In this document: piece by piece, positions 36,947-45,269 of the stretch
How positions within the stretch are numbered: position 1 is the stretch's first letter
How the letters are laid out: every line of letters starts with the position of its first letter
Program-made: the position numbers and the translations under genes
Assembly: GCF_000730385.1 (NCBI RefSeq)
Contig: NZ_CP008849.1
Span: forward strand, 3,906,001 to 3,970,000
Length of the DNA: 64,000 nucleotides
Reading direction: 5' to 3'
Origin: Alteromonas australica
Lineage (GTDB): Bacteria; Pseudomonadota; Gammaproteobacteria; Enterobacterales; Alteromonadaceae
Notes under the pieces: model-generated
Told to the model about the DNA's origin: nothing
What the model saw: the letters and a program-made list of their open reading frames with translations, nothing else
Database searches by the model: none

Positions 36947-38332
36947 CTAATATTCATCAGGCACAGCAGGGCCTGCATAGTTGTCGAAACGGGAAAACTG
37001 GCCTTGGAAAGTCAGACGGCTGGTACCAATAGGTCCATTACGCTGCTTACCAATAATAATTTCAGCCACGCCCTTATCTTCACTGTTCTCGTGATACACC
37101 TCATCACGGTAAATAAACATGATAAGGTCGGCATCCTGCTCGATAGATCCTGATTCACGAAGGTCAGAGTTAACTGGACGTTTGTCTGCCCGTTGCTCCA
37201 AGCTTCGGTTCAACTGCGACAGGGCAACCACGGGCACTTCCAACTCTTTCGCCAGCGCTTTTAATGAACGGGAAATCTCAGCAATTTCCAAGGTTCTATT
37301 GTCGCTCAGCGAAGGGACTCGCATAAGTTGCAAATAATCCACCATGATTAAACTGATGCCGCCACGTTCTCGTGCTAGCTTTCTTGCTCGACTGCGCACA
37401 TCCATGGGCGTCAACCCAGAAGAGTCATCGACAAACAAGCTATCTTTGTCTTTCAGCATGGCCATGGTGTTTGAAATACGCGCCCAGTCTTCATCATCAA
37501 GCTGTGCGGTTCTGATTTTCGTCTGATCCACGCGACTAAGGGACGCCAGCATACGCATCATGATTTGTTCCGACGGCATCTCTAAACTGAACACAAGTAC
37601 CGGCTTTTCTTCCGACATCATGGCATTTTCGACCAAGTTCATGGCGAAAGTGGTTTTACCCATAGAGGGTCGAGCTGCCACAATGATAAGGTCTGATGGC
37701 TGTAATCCACTGGTCTTTTTATCAAGATCGGTGAACCCGGTGGTTACCCCTGTCACTTCTTTATTGGTTTTTACCAACACTTCGAGACGGTCAATGGTCT
37801 TGCCTAAAACCGACTCTACATCACGGGGGCCTTCGTTCTCGCCGGTTCTGCGCTCGGCGATTTCAAACACTTTACTTTCGGCTAAGTCGAGAATGTCTGC
37901 GCTGTCGCGACCTTCTGGGTTGTAGCCAACTTCTGCAATTTCGTGTGCCACACCAATGAGTTCACGGGTTATGGCACGCTCACTGATAATTTGAGCATAA
38001 GAGACCACATTTGCAGAACTCGGGGTGTTTTTAGCAAGCTCGCCTAAATAAGCAAACCCTCCCGCATCCTCGAGCTCATCATGCTTTTCAAGCTCTTCAG
38101 ACACTGTGATAAGGTCCACTGGGTTACTGTTGTTCAGCAACCTAATAATGGCACGAAAGATAATTTGATGAGAACGGTTGTAAAAATCCGTGTCTGTGAC
38201 CAGCTCAGCCACTTTATCCCAGCTTTCAGGATCAATAAGCATGCTGCCAAGAACTGACTGCTCTGCCTCTATGCTATGAGGCGGAACCTTCAATTTCTCT
38301 ACGCTTTTATCGCCTTGGGGAGGAGATACCAC
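36947..38332 (-). CDS. dnaB: Replicative DNA helicase DnaB
   Basis: This 461-residue hexameric helicase unwinds the replication fork. The N-terminal primase-interaction domain opens with PHSIEAEQSVLGSMLIDPESWD (about 18-40). The RecA-like C-terminal domain holds Walker A ARPSMGKTTFAMNL (about 220) and Walker B-like LIMVDYLQLM, plus a late RDEVYH and GKQRNGP arginine-finger region. It has no intein. The rpsF-rpsR-rplI operon that often precedes dnaB lies about 4 kb away, separated by accessory genes. Confidence 0.96.
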   Translation of the reverse strand: MVSPPQGDKSVEKLKVPPHSIEAEQSVLGSMLIDPESWDKVAELVTDTDFYNRSHQIIFRAIIRLLNNSNPVDLITVSEELEKHDELEDAGGFAYLGELAKNTPSSANVVSYAQIISERAITRELIGVAHEIAEVGYNPEGRDSADILDLAESKVFEIAERRTGENEGPRDVESVLGKTIDRLEVLVKTNKEVTGVTTGFTDLDKKTSGLQPSDLIIVAARPSMGKTTFAMNLVENAMMSEEKPVLVFSLEMPSEQIMMRMLASLSRVDQTKIRTAQLDDEDWARISNTMAMLKDKDSLFVDDSSGLTPMDVRSRARKLARERGGISLIMVDYLQLMRVPSLSDNRTLEIAEISRSLKALAKELEVPVVALSQLNRSLEQRADKRPVNSDLRESGSIEQDADLIMFIYRDEVYHENSEDKGVAEIIIGKQRNGPIGTSRLTFQGQFSRFDNYAGPAVPDEY

Positions 38333-38478
38333 TAACGTTACCTTCTTAGTTCACCAAAAATCCAGCTTGCTATTATGCGCTTTTGCGATGCTTTGAACAA
38401 TAAAGGATATTGCCCAAAGCGTTTGAAGGTCAAAATTTTAATCAGGTGAATCGGCTCAACCAGCGGATAATAGAGGGG

Positions 38479-38964
38479 CTATATGGGTGCCACCTCTAAC
38501 GTTTTTTCTATGCGATAGAAGGTACCATCAAAAACAGTATAAGCCGTGGTATCTTCCTGAAACACCAAAGTGCTACCTATATCTTTTGCGCCCAGTCCGC
38601 AATCTATGGTGACTTGTGTCACTTTGCCTGGGACAAAGCCAAGTGATTTAGCATCCACGCGATAATATTGGCTAAAGTCATCTAGATGAAACTGTTGTTC
38701 ATGATAACGCGGGGTAATGCACTGTTGTTGATTCAGCGTCGCCCTATCACTTTTATATTGTAGAGAACGGCCTAATATCGTTTGTGCCTGCTGTGGTGAC
38801 ACAGCAGATATACCCGGTTGGTGCGCCTCTGTCACCACCCATGTTCCCTCAAAAAAGGCAGGCTCTTTTACCGCACAACCTAGGGTAAACGCACTGACAC
38901 TGAGTGAAAGGGCAATAAAACTGTGAAAGCGCCAAAACCGCTTAAAATGGCGTACAACACCCAC
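38479..38964 (-). CDS. Uncharacterised probable lipoprotein
   Basis: This 161-residue protein has a basic start, a hydrophobic core (FIALSLSVSAFTLG) and a cysteine at about residue 30 (TLGC) that could be the lipobox, though the usual Leu at -3 is Thr. The mature domain contains two further cysteines. I do not recognise a family. It may be a small periplasmic or outer-membrane lipoprotein. It is flanked by dnaB and an ECF sigma operon, all on the minus strand, with gaps of 146 and 255 bases. Confidence 0.55.
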   Translation of the reverse strand: MGVVRHFKRFWRFHSFIALSLSVSAFTLGCAVKEPAFFEGTWVVTEAHQPGISAVSPQQAQTILGRSLQYKSDRATLNQQQCITPRYHEQQFHLDDFSQYYRVDAKSLGFVPGKVTQVTIDCGLGAKDIGSTLVFQEDTTAYTVFDGTFYRIEKTLEVAPI

Positions 38965-39116
38965 GAAAAACTCCTTATTTAAACTTTTTTCGTCCTATTC
39001 GCTACAGAATATGAGCCTCCCAGTAGAAGAGCGTTCATTTCTTAAGACAAAACGACAATAAAATACGTTGATAACACAGAAGAAAATAAAAAGTGCGGCG
39101 GCGTTCAATTTCTGAG

Positions 39117-39172
39117 TCTGCCCCTTTTCTTTCTCATCATTCATGTGTTGATGGTGAAGAAATGGGGGCAGA
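39117..39172. repeat. REP-like imperfect palindrome
   Basis: TCTGCCCC at the left pairs with GGGGCAGA at the right, and the inner TTTCTTTCTCATCA pairs with TGATGGTGAAGAAA at 11 of 14 positions, giving a 56-base hairpin. It lies in the 255-base gap between the DUF4097 gene and the lipoprotein gene. Its TCTGCCCC ends resemble REP sequences mobilised by RAYT-type transposases, although no such transposase is in the window. Confidence 0.5.
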
Positions 39173-39219
39173 TTTTGTTTTTTCAATCGTTATAACTAAT
39201 TAGATTTTGACTATTTAAT

Positions 39220-40209
39220 TCATTTTTCGTCTATGGTGATACTACCATGGACAGTAGAGATATCTACACTGCCTTCGCCACCATTGTTGATAAAGCGCAA
39301 CCAGCTACTCGGGCCGTACTTTGGTTTTTGAGGCTTGTCGCTAGATATATTGTTTGAAATATTACCGCCAGCATGGGTCTCAATATCGAACTGTGCTGAC
39401 ACCCCTGGCTGAAATACCATATTGATGGTTCCACCTACTGAACTCGCCTTCACCCTGCCATTAGGGTTAAGTGTAAGGAGGCTTTTTACATAGCCATTGA
39501 CGGTGTTAATAGATAGCGCATCAACAGTCTGTAGCGTCAAATCAATCTGACCATTGACGGTTTCGACGGTGACATCAGGGCTAGATGTCGTCACCGCAAT
39601 CTCGCCGTTCACAGATGCAAACGACACCATTTCATTGCCTATATGGGCAGCTTGTATTTCGCCATTTACTGTCTCTGCATCTAAACGACCATAGACATTC
39701 TCTAGGGTAATATCACCGTTCACTGATTCGGCTTTTACCCGTTTACCTGTATTGCTGATACTCACATTTCCATTTACTACCTCGACGTTGGCACCTTGGG
39801 TGACACCTTCTAAATACACATCGGCATTAACCGCAGTGTAATTAATATCGCTGTCTTTAGGCACGTAAATGGTCAGATCGTCGCCTTCGTCGTTATTTTC
39901 CCACCACTTTTTGCCAAGTCGGTTTACTTCAACGTGTATGATAACCACGTTACCTTTGCGTTCAAAAATGAACTCATTGGTTCTATCACTTAGCTCGCCT
40001 ACCACCTTGACTTGCTGATTATCCCAAACTTGAATATCCGCTTTACCATTTACATGCTCTATATCGAGCTTAGGTGAGGAGCCAGTGTCTAACGTACGAT
40101 CCACCTTTTCACCGGCATCAGCTGGGGTACTTGCCAGACTAAGGCCTAAGGTAAATAGGCTTAGCGAAAGCACGCGTGCATAAGTAGAACAGTTGCTATA
40201 GAAATTCAT
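39220..40209 (-). CDS. DUF4097-like beta-repeat protein, exported
   Basis: This 329-residue protein has a signal peptide (about 1-30, LSLFTLGLSLASTPADA) and then a repetitive body in which VNG followed by an acidic or polar residue recurs seven times at roughly 20-residue spacing (for example AESVNGDITL, AETVNGEIQA, VETVNGQIDL), the pattern of a right-handed beta-helix in DUF4097 proteins. It is the last gene of an ECF sigma, anti-sigma, DUF4097 operon, starting 12 bases after the anti-sigma stop. In other bacteria such proteins are linked to envelope stress or adhesion; here the role is unknown. The periplasm or cell surface is likely. Confidence 0.8.
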   Translation of the reverse strand: MNFYSNCSTYARVLSLSLFTLGLSLASTPADAGEKVDRTLDTGSSPKLDIEHVNGKADIQVWDNQQVKVVGELSDRTNEFIFERKGNVVIIHVEVNRLGKKWWENNDEGDDLTIYVPKDSDINYTAVNADVYLEGVTQGANVEVVNGNVSISNTGKRVKAESVNGDITLENVYGRLDAETVNGEIQAAHIGNEMVSFASVNGEIAVTTSSPDVTVETVNGQIDLTLQTVDALSINTVNGYVKSLLTLNPNGRVKASSVGGTINMVFQPGVSAQFDIETHAGGNISNNISSDKPQKPKYGPSSWLRFINNGGEGSVDISTVHGSITIDEK

Positions 40210-40221
40210 GATGAATTCTCC

Positions 40222-40728
40222 TTAGATTTGCTGCCATTTGGGCGCGTGCACTCGCTCAATTAGGGCAATTTGTTGTTGATAAACTTGATGTAACATTCGA
40301 ATAAGCGCCGCGTTATTTGGGTCGTTTTTAAGGGCTGTTTTAATAGCCAACGCCGCGTCGTCTAACTCATTCATTTGCGCTTGCCAGTTATCCGTTACCG
40401 CAGGCACACTTTGATAACTAGCAAGTAAACTGGTAACTTGCTGTTGCTGTTGCTGACTCATTGATTCCACTAAGGCATAGCCTGGGCTCTCCTTGTCATG
40501 CGTATCGAAAAACTGAGGAACCGTTAACCATAACACGCTGGCCAAACACACACTGGCTGCCAGTGCGAACCACTGATTTGATGACACTCTAGTCGAAACC
40601 GCTTTTTCTTCTACAATGGCTTCAGACGTTAGTCCCAACTCAATCCCTTTCCAGAGATCTCGCTGTGGCTGTTTCTCTGTTGGCAAGTCGTCGATTTTAG
40701 CGTGTAATTGTTTGTCGAAATCATTCAT
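40222..40728 (-). CDS. Probable anti-sigma factor, single-pass membrane protein
   Basis: This protein of about 168 residues has a polar N-terminal segment of some 55 residues, one membrane helix (about 55-72, WFALAASVCLASVLWLTV) and a periplasmic helical segment with the QQQQQ tract. It lacks the HxxxCxxC zinc motif. The position directly after, and overlapping, an ECF sigma gene and before an exported protein is the usual place for a membrane anti-sigma. I chose the ATG at 40728; GTG at 40734 is an alternative. Homology to a named family is not clear to me. Confidence 0.7.
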   Translation of the reverse strand: MNDFDKQLHAKIDDLPTEKQPQRDLWKGIELGLTSEAIVEEKAVSTRVSSNQWFALAASVCLASVLWLTVPQFFDTHDKESPGYALVESMSQQQQQQVTSLLASYQSVPAVTDNWQAQMNELDDAALAIKTALKNDPNNAALIRMLHQVYQQQIALIERVHAPKWQQI

Positions 40729-41296
40729 CTTCACACCCCATCCAACCTTTTATCAATTGCTTCGCACGGTGAAACTGCGCTTTACTAGATCCTATCGCCA
40801 TGCCTAACATGGCCGCAATTTCTTCATGTCGGTAACCCTCTATGGCATGCAGCACAAACACCATGCGCGCGCGTTCTGGTAACCGTAAGATTAGCGCTTC
40901 CAAATCGACTTCTGCGCTGTCAGATTCAGCGACATTTGTCATTGCAGAACTCGTTTCAAGGTTAAACATGCGCTTTACCCATCCCCGCTGCTTACGCATA
41001 TAATCCACAGTGACATTTGCTGTTACACTGTGTAGCCATGTAGTAAATAGGCTCTGACCGTTAAAGTTACTCAATTTATTGAATAACTGGATAAACACCT
41101 CTTGGGTCGCATCTTCAGCTAAACCTTTGTCACCGGTTAGGCGAAAACATAAAGCGTAAACACGCCCCACATGCCCATGGTACAGCGCCTTGAAGGCTTG
41201 CTTATCGCCTCGTTGCGCAGCTGATATAACAGCCTGTTCGTCGCTTGATACCGACACCGTACTGGCGTGTATGACACGTTGTTGGGTGTGCTCCAT
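40721..41296 (-). CDS. ECF-type RNA polymerase sigma factor
   Basis: This 191-residue ECF sigma factor has region 2 (about 38-105; FRLTGDKGLAEDATQEVFIQLFNKL and TWLHSVTANVTVDYMRK) and region 4 (about 125-180; RMVFVLHAIEGYRHEEIAAMLGMAIGSSKAQFHRAKQLI). It directs transcription of an extracytoplasmic stress or envelope regulon and probably autoregulates its own operon. The 3' end overlaps the anti-sigma gene. The signal it responds to is unknown. Confidence 0.9.
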   Translation of the reverse strand: MEHTQQRVIHASTVSVSSDEQAVISAAQRGDKQAFKALYHGHVGRVYALCFRLTGDKGLAEDATQEVFIQLFNKLSNFNGQSLFTTWLHSVTANVTVDYMRKQRGWVKRMFNLETSSAMTNVAESDSAEVDLEALILRLPERARMVFVLHAIEGYRHEEIAAMLGMAIGSSKAQFHRAKQLIKGWMGCEDE

Positions 41297-41427
41297 GATA
41301 ATCTCTATTATTTATTAGCAAGCCTGAACATTCGCGGTTTTTGGCTGGCGTATTTGTTAGTATTGTTAGGTTAGTCGTACCCTATACTAGAAAGGTTTAA
41401 AGTCACTACAATTTTTTTGGAGTTTTC

Positions 41428-42066
41428 ATGGATGCCGTTTTCACCGTTAATGGCCTTTTTGCTGGCCGTGCACAACCTTTGGGCCCAAGAGGCGCCCCGA
41501 GCTGCATTGTAAAGTCCGCTGTTGCTTCATTAACCGTAAGGGAAGATGGGACAGATGAGGATGATCAGGCGAATAAGCGATTACATGGAGGGCCAGAAAA
41601 AGTCCTTCACCAATTTGCCCCCATTAATTACCTTACTTTGCAAAAGCACTTTCCCGACGGTAAATTCGTTGCCGGAAGTATTGGTGAAAACATCAGTGTA
41701 GACGGCATGGATGATGCTACTGTATATATTGGTGATATCTGGAAATTCGGCGAGGTAGAGTTGCAAATAAGCGCGCCAAGGGCGCCATGTAACAAAATAT
41801 CCCAGCGCTTTGAAATACCGAACCTAGACCGGTTTGTCGGTGAGCGAGGCATAACGGGTTGGTATTACCGAGTGATTAAAACAGGGAAGATTCACGTAGG
41901 GGACGAAGTCACGTTACTTCATCGTGAGGAAAACAGCGTGAACGTCAACACCTTGATGCAATGCGTACACACCAAAGCTGACAAGGTTCTCGCGAACACG
42001 CTTGCTCAACTGACTGTGCTTGATGACGAATGGCGCGAAAAATGTGAGAAAATTGCAAAAAAATAG
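41428..42066 (+). CDS. yiiM: MOSC domain protein, YiiM-like
   Basis: This 212-residue protein matches YiiM: an N-terminal segment with KSAVASLTVREDGTDEDDQANKRLHGGPEKVLHQF, a MOSC beta-barrel including NISVDGMDDATVYIGDIW and the conserved cysteine in SAPRAPCNKISQRFE, and a C-terminal 3-alpha domain. In E. coli YiiM reduces 6-hydroxylaminopurine, using a molybdenum cofactor. A TTGGAG ribosome-binding site precedes the ATG. It is divergent from the ECF sigma gene and convergent with rplI. Confidence 0.88.
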   Translation: MDAVFTVNGLFAGRAQPLGPRGAPSCIVKSAVASLTVREDGTDEDDQANKRLHGGPEKVLHQFAPINYLTLQKHFPDGKFVAGSIGENISVDGMDDATVYIGDIWKFGEVELQISAPRAPCNKISQRFEIPNLDRFVGERGITGWYYRVIKTGKIHVGDEVTLLHREENSVNVNTLMQCVHTKADKVLANTLAQLTVLDDEWREKCEKIAKK

Positions 42067-42090
42067 CGCTGAAATAAGCCCATAGACACA

Positions 42091-42118
42091 AAAAAGCCGC
42101 TCAAAAGAGCGGCTTTTT
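42091..42118. terminator. Bidirectional terminator between yiiM and rplI
   Basis: AAAAAGCCGCTC, an AAAA loop and GAGCGGCTTTTT form a 12-bp perfect stem with A- and T-runs on both sides. Confidence 0.9.
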
Positions 42119-42133
42119 CATATACGTCAACGC

Positions 42134-42586
42134 TTACGCTTCAGCAATGATGATCACTTTGATAGAAGTGATTACGTCAGAGTGAAGTTGTAGGTCGATG
42201 TCATACTCACCAGTCTCACGAAGAGTACCAGTAGGTAGTTTAACTTCTGCTTTTTCTACTTCAACGCCAGCTGCAGTGATTGCATCAGCGATGTCGCGAG
42301 TACCAACAGAACCAAACAGTTTACCTTCATCACCAGCAGGCGCGGCGATGGTTACTTCAGCCAACTCGTTGATTTTATCAGCGCGTGCATTTGCAGCAGC
42401 TAGCTGCTCAGCAATTTTCGCTTCTAGTTCAGCACGACGTGCTTCAAACTTTTCAACGTTGTCTTTTGTTGCAGGAACCGCTTTACCCTGTGGGAAAAGG
42501 AAGTTACGAGCATAACCAGACTTAACAGTCACTTGGTCGCCCAGACCGCCAAGGTTGGCGATTTTATCTAGTAGGATGATATTCAT
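42134..42586 (-). CDS. rplI: 50S ribosomal protein L9
   Basis: This 150-residue protein starts [30 protein letters not shown], the diagnostic N-terminal RNA-binding domain, then has the long connecting helix and a C-terminal domain ending in IKVIIIAEA. It lies last in the rpsF-rpsR-rplI operon and ends at a bidirectional terminator. Confidence 0.98.
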   Translation of the reverse strand: MNIILLDKIANLGGLGDQVTVKSGYARNFLFPQGKAVPATKDNVEKFEARRAELEAKIAEQLAAANARADKINELAEVTIAAPAGDEGKLFGSVGTRDIADAITAAGVEVEKAEVKLPTGTLRETGEYDIDLQLHSDVITSIKVIIIAEA

Positions 42587-42612
42587 CTTAGCTACCCCTT
42601 AAGTTCGCCAAA

Positions 42613-42840
42613 TTACTTGTGTGAATCAGTGTACGGAAGCAACGCAAGAAAACGTGCGCGCTTAATCGCAGAAGACAGCTGACGCTGATATTTTGCGCTT
42701 GTACCAGTAATACGGCTAGGGACAATTTTACCGCTCTCTGTGATGTAGTTCTTAAGAGTAGCGATATCTTTGTAATCTATCTCAGTCACACCTTCTGCAG
42801 TAAAACGGCAGAACTTACGACGTCTGAAAAAACGAGCCAT
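42613..42840 (-). CDS. rpsR: 30S ribosomal protein S18
   Basis: This 75-residue protein starts [25 protein letters not shown] and ends [11 protein letters not shown], the standard S18. It binds S6 on the 30S platform. The spacing to rpsF is 11 bases, so there is no room for priB, which lies between these genes in E. coli. Confidence 0.98.
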   Translation of the reverse strand: MARFFRRRKFCRFTAEGVTEIDYKDIATLKNYITESGKIVPSRITGTSAKYQRQLSSAIKRARFLALLPYTDSHK

Positions 42841-42851
42841 GAGTGATCTCC

Positions 42852-43253
42852 TTAAGCGTTGTCTTCAGTGGTTTCAGTTTTCTTTTCTGCGCGCTCTTGG
42901 CGAGGTGCAGAATCGTCACGACGCTCACGACGAGGCTCTTCTTTCATCATTGGAGAAGGCTCAGTTACAGCGTTCTTAGTGCGCATTACCATGTTACGTA
43001 GGATAACGTCGTTGAAACGGAAAGCATTTTCCAGTTCGTCAACAGCTTCTGCAGTGGCTTCAGCATTGATTAGTACGTAGTGGGCTTTGTGCAGCTTTTC
43101 AATTGGGTAAGCCAGTTGACGACGGCCCCAATCTTCTAAACGATGAATCTGACCACCGTCTTGCTTAAGAATTGTAGTATAACGCTCGATCATACCAGGT
43201 ACTTGTTCACTCTGATCAGGGTGAACCATAAATACGATTTCGTAATGACGCAT
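42852..43253 (-). CDS. rpsF: 30S ribosomal protein S6
   Basis: This 133-residue protein starts [26 protein letters not shown], typical of S6, and has the usual charged C-terminal tail ([10 protein letters not shown]), where RimK-type glutamylation occurs in some bacteria. It is the first gene of rpsF-rpsR-rplI. A sigma-70 promoter with a consensus TATAAT lies about 85 bases upstream. Confidence 0.98.
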   Translation of the reverse strand: MRHYEIVFMVHPDQSEQVPGMIERYTTILKQDGGQIHRLEDWGRRQLAYPIEKLHKAHYVLINAEATAEAVDELENAFRFNDVILRNMVMRTKNAVTEPSPMMKEEPRRERRDDSAPRQERAEKKTETTEDNA

Positions 43254-43366
43254 TATAGCTCCTTACGGTTGTAGCCTCGACAGTACAGCCGACTGTATGG
43301 AGACAAGGAACGAATTGGGTTGGCTGTAAGGGCGCGCATTATACGCGCAGGCAATTAATTGCACAA
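43254..43366 (-). promoter_or_regulatory. rpsF operon promoter and leader
   Basis: On the minus strand TTGTGC (43361-43366) and TATAAT (43338-43343) are separated by 17 bases. The roughly 75-base leader that follows contains the hairpin TACAG-TCGG-CTGTA and AAGGAG before the ATG. The rpsF leader of other bacteria binds S6:S18 for autoregulation; a leader of this size could do so, but I cannot show the diagnostic motif with certainty. Confidence 0.6.
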
Positions 43367-43401
43367 GCATTAATCACCGACTAAAACCGCTTAATGCGTA
43401 T

Positions 43402-44580
43402 TTAGCGACGTAAGTTAGCAGAGAAAGTAAACACCGTTGCCTGTTCGTTTGACACCACTGACAGTTTTCCTTGATGAGCTTCGGCTATTTGAGAGGCGAT
43501 GAAAAGCCCTAATCCTAGCCCGCCCGAGTGTTTGGCATTTTTATTCCGCCAAAAAGGTTGGAAAAGCTTCGCTTTAGTGTCTTCTGGTATAGGGGTACCG
43601 CTGTTAGCTACGCTAAGGGTGAACACGCCATTCACCTTACCGGCATAAACATCGATAGGGTGGGCATGGTCGCCATGGACAATAGCATTAATCAGCAGGT
43701 TCGAAAGCAATTGGCCTATGCGTTCTGGGTCGCAATAATGAGGCCCAGAAACCTGAATATTGGTATTAATATGGCATTCGGGGTGTAGCGTAGCCAATTC
43801 ATTTACACCGTGCAATAACACTTCTTGAAGCGTCTCAGACGAGCGTACATTTAGGGTAATGCCTTTGCCCATTTTACCATGGGTGAAATCCATCACATCA
43901 TTAATAAGGCGCTTCATTTTATTCACACTGTTATCCATGCGCTTCAGTACCTTTTGGGTAGTGCCATCGGAAAGTGTTTCAGAGAGAAAGTCCACGCCCA
44001 TTTTTAACGATGATAAAGGCGTACGAATATCATGGCCTAGGATAGCAATGTATTGCTCTCGCAATTTCGCCGCAGACTGCTCATCGAATAAAGCGGATTT
44101 GGCAGAACTAAGCTGATCGTTTACCTCAAGTTGGCGAGAGATGAGCTCAGCAAATGACGCTATTTGATTATCAATTTTTGCTGTTTTTAATGCGGTAGGG
44201 GTGGGATCTAACCCACACAAGGTGCCAAAAAATGAGCCGTCGGTTTTGTATATTGGGTAAGAAAAATAGCTCTCAAATCCATACATGACAGGAATGGGGC
44301 TGGTTTTATATTGGCTGTCTTTAGAGGCTTCTTCTATTACAATGGCCTTCGCAGACTGGCGAACTTGGCTGCAAAACGTGGTTTGGATTTCAAGCTCATC
44401 ACCAGGCTTTAAATTAAAGTCTACCTTGTCGAGTACCGAACACATGGTCCAATTATCTTCGGTGACTCTGGCGACGCATATAAAGCGTAACCCTGTGGCT
44501 TCTGACAGAATATTCATGATATGCGGTACCGCTTCAATAGCTTGGATGGCAGCAATATCTTGTTGAATGGCCTGTTGCAT
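43402..44580 (-). CDS. GAF-domain sensor histidine kinase
   Basis: This 392-residue soluble histidine kinase has an N-terminal GAF domain (about 15-155), a HisKA dimerisation domain with phosphoacceptor His183 in GHDIRTPLSSLK, and a HATPase domain with NLLINAIVHGD (N-box) and GGLGLGLFIAS (G box). No membrane segment is visible, so it senses a cytoplasmic small molecule or light-like signal. No response regulator is adjacent, so its partner is unknown. It is divergent from yebG. Confidence 0.9.
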   Translation of the reverse strand: MQQAIQQDIAAIQAIEAVPHIMNILSEATGLRFICVARVTEDNWTMCSVLDKVDFNLKPGDELEIQTTFCSQVRQSAKAIVIEEASKDSQYKTSPIPVMYGFESYFSYPIYKTDGSFFGTLCGLDPTPTALKTAKIDNQIASFAELISRQLEVNDQLSSAKSALFDEQSAAKLREQYIAILGHDIRTPLSSLKMGVDFLSETLSDGTTQKVLKRMDNSVNKMKRLINDVMDFTHGKMGKGITLNVRSSETLQEVLLHGVNELATLHPECHINTNIQVSGPHYCDPERIGQLLSNLLINAIVHGDHAHPIDVYAGKVNGVFTLSVANSGTPIPEDTKAKLFQPFWRNKNAKHSGGLGLGLFIASQIAEAHQGKLSVVSNEQATVFTFSANLRR

Positions 44581-44812
44581 TACATCTCCTTTCCTACCGA
44601 ATTTCTGTCGCTTGTCTTTTTCCTATGCGTGGACAAAGTAGTGGGTCAGCATCACTTAAACACATCGGTGTTTCGCGAAATCTACCGAAATGGCGAAGCT
44701 TTTCCCAGAATAACAGACTTTGCCAGTTCCCCGCATCAAAAGTTATGCAAGCGCGGTGGTGGGCGCTGATATTCGCTAGGCGACCAAATACGTGTATAAA
44801 CCTCAAAATTAA

Positions 44813-44828
44813 CTGTTTATTTATACAG
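44813..44828 (+). promoter_or_regulatory. LexA-binding site (SOS box)
   Basis: CTGT-N8-ACAG with an AT-rich core (TTATTTAT) lies 48 bases upstream of the yebG start. A partial overlapping repeat (ACTGTACAG) follows within about 10 bases. Confidence 0.8.
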
Positions 44829-44876
44829 TAAAATACTGTACAGTTTTTGTGTCTTTTAAAAAACAGGGGACCTACC

Positions 44877-45164
44877 ATGGCCATTACCACACAGTATGTT
44901 GTTACACACAAAGGGGTAGAAAAATTGGTAACTACCGATAAAAAAGAAGCCGATCAATACGATAAAATGCTTGACGCTGCCGACCAGCTAGCAGAATACA
45001 TTCAAGCGAAAGGCATTAACTTAGACGATAGCCTTGCTGAAGAGCTTTCTATTATGTTGGCAAAAAGCAAAGATAAAGTGGCTAAGATATTTAAAGGTGC
45101 AACGGCACAGAGCGTCTTAGAAGACGAAAGCGCCGAAGTGGTAAAGCTAAAGGCTAACGGTTAA
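44877..45164 (+). CDS. yebG: YebG family SOS-response protein
   Basis: This 95-residue protein matches YebG: the N-terminal YVVTHKGVEKLVTTDKKEADQYDKMLDAADQLAEYI pattern aligns with E. coli YebG, a LexA-controlled protein of unclear role. I chose the ATG encoding MAITTQY, with AGGGGA upstream, rather than the ATG at 44847. A LexA box overlaps the promoter. A 9-bp inverted repeat (GCTAACGGT/ACCGTTAGC) spans the stop codon and may be a weak terminator. Confidence 0.9.
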   Translation: MAITTQYVVTHKGVEKLVTTDKKEADQYDKMLDAADQLAEYIQAKGINLDDSLAEELSIMLAKSKDKVAKIFKGATAQSVLEDESAEVVKLKANG

Positions 45165-45269
45165 CCACGGCGAGGTGACCTACCGTTAGCAAAGTGCTTT
45201 TCAAACGATTTGCCTGCGCTACGTAGTGAATGAATTACGTTTCGCGCGGGCAACTATCCACAGATGAGT

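Noticed and set aside
38995..39186. A minus-strand open frame of 63 codons in the gap upstream of the lipoprotein gene
   Set aside because: It overlaps the REP-like palindrome and has no recognisable domain or convincing ribosome-binding site.
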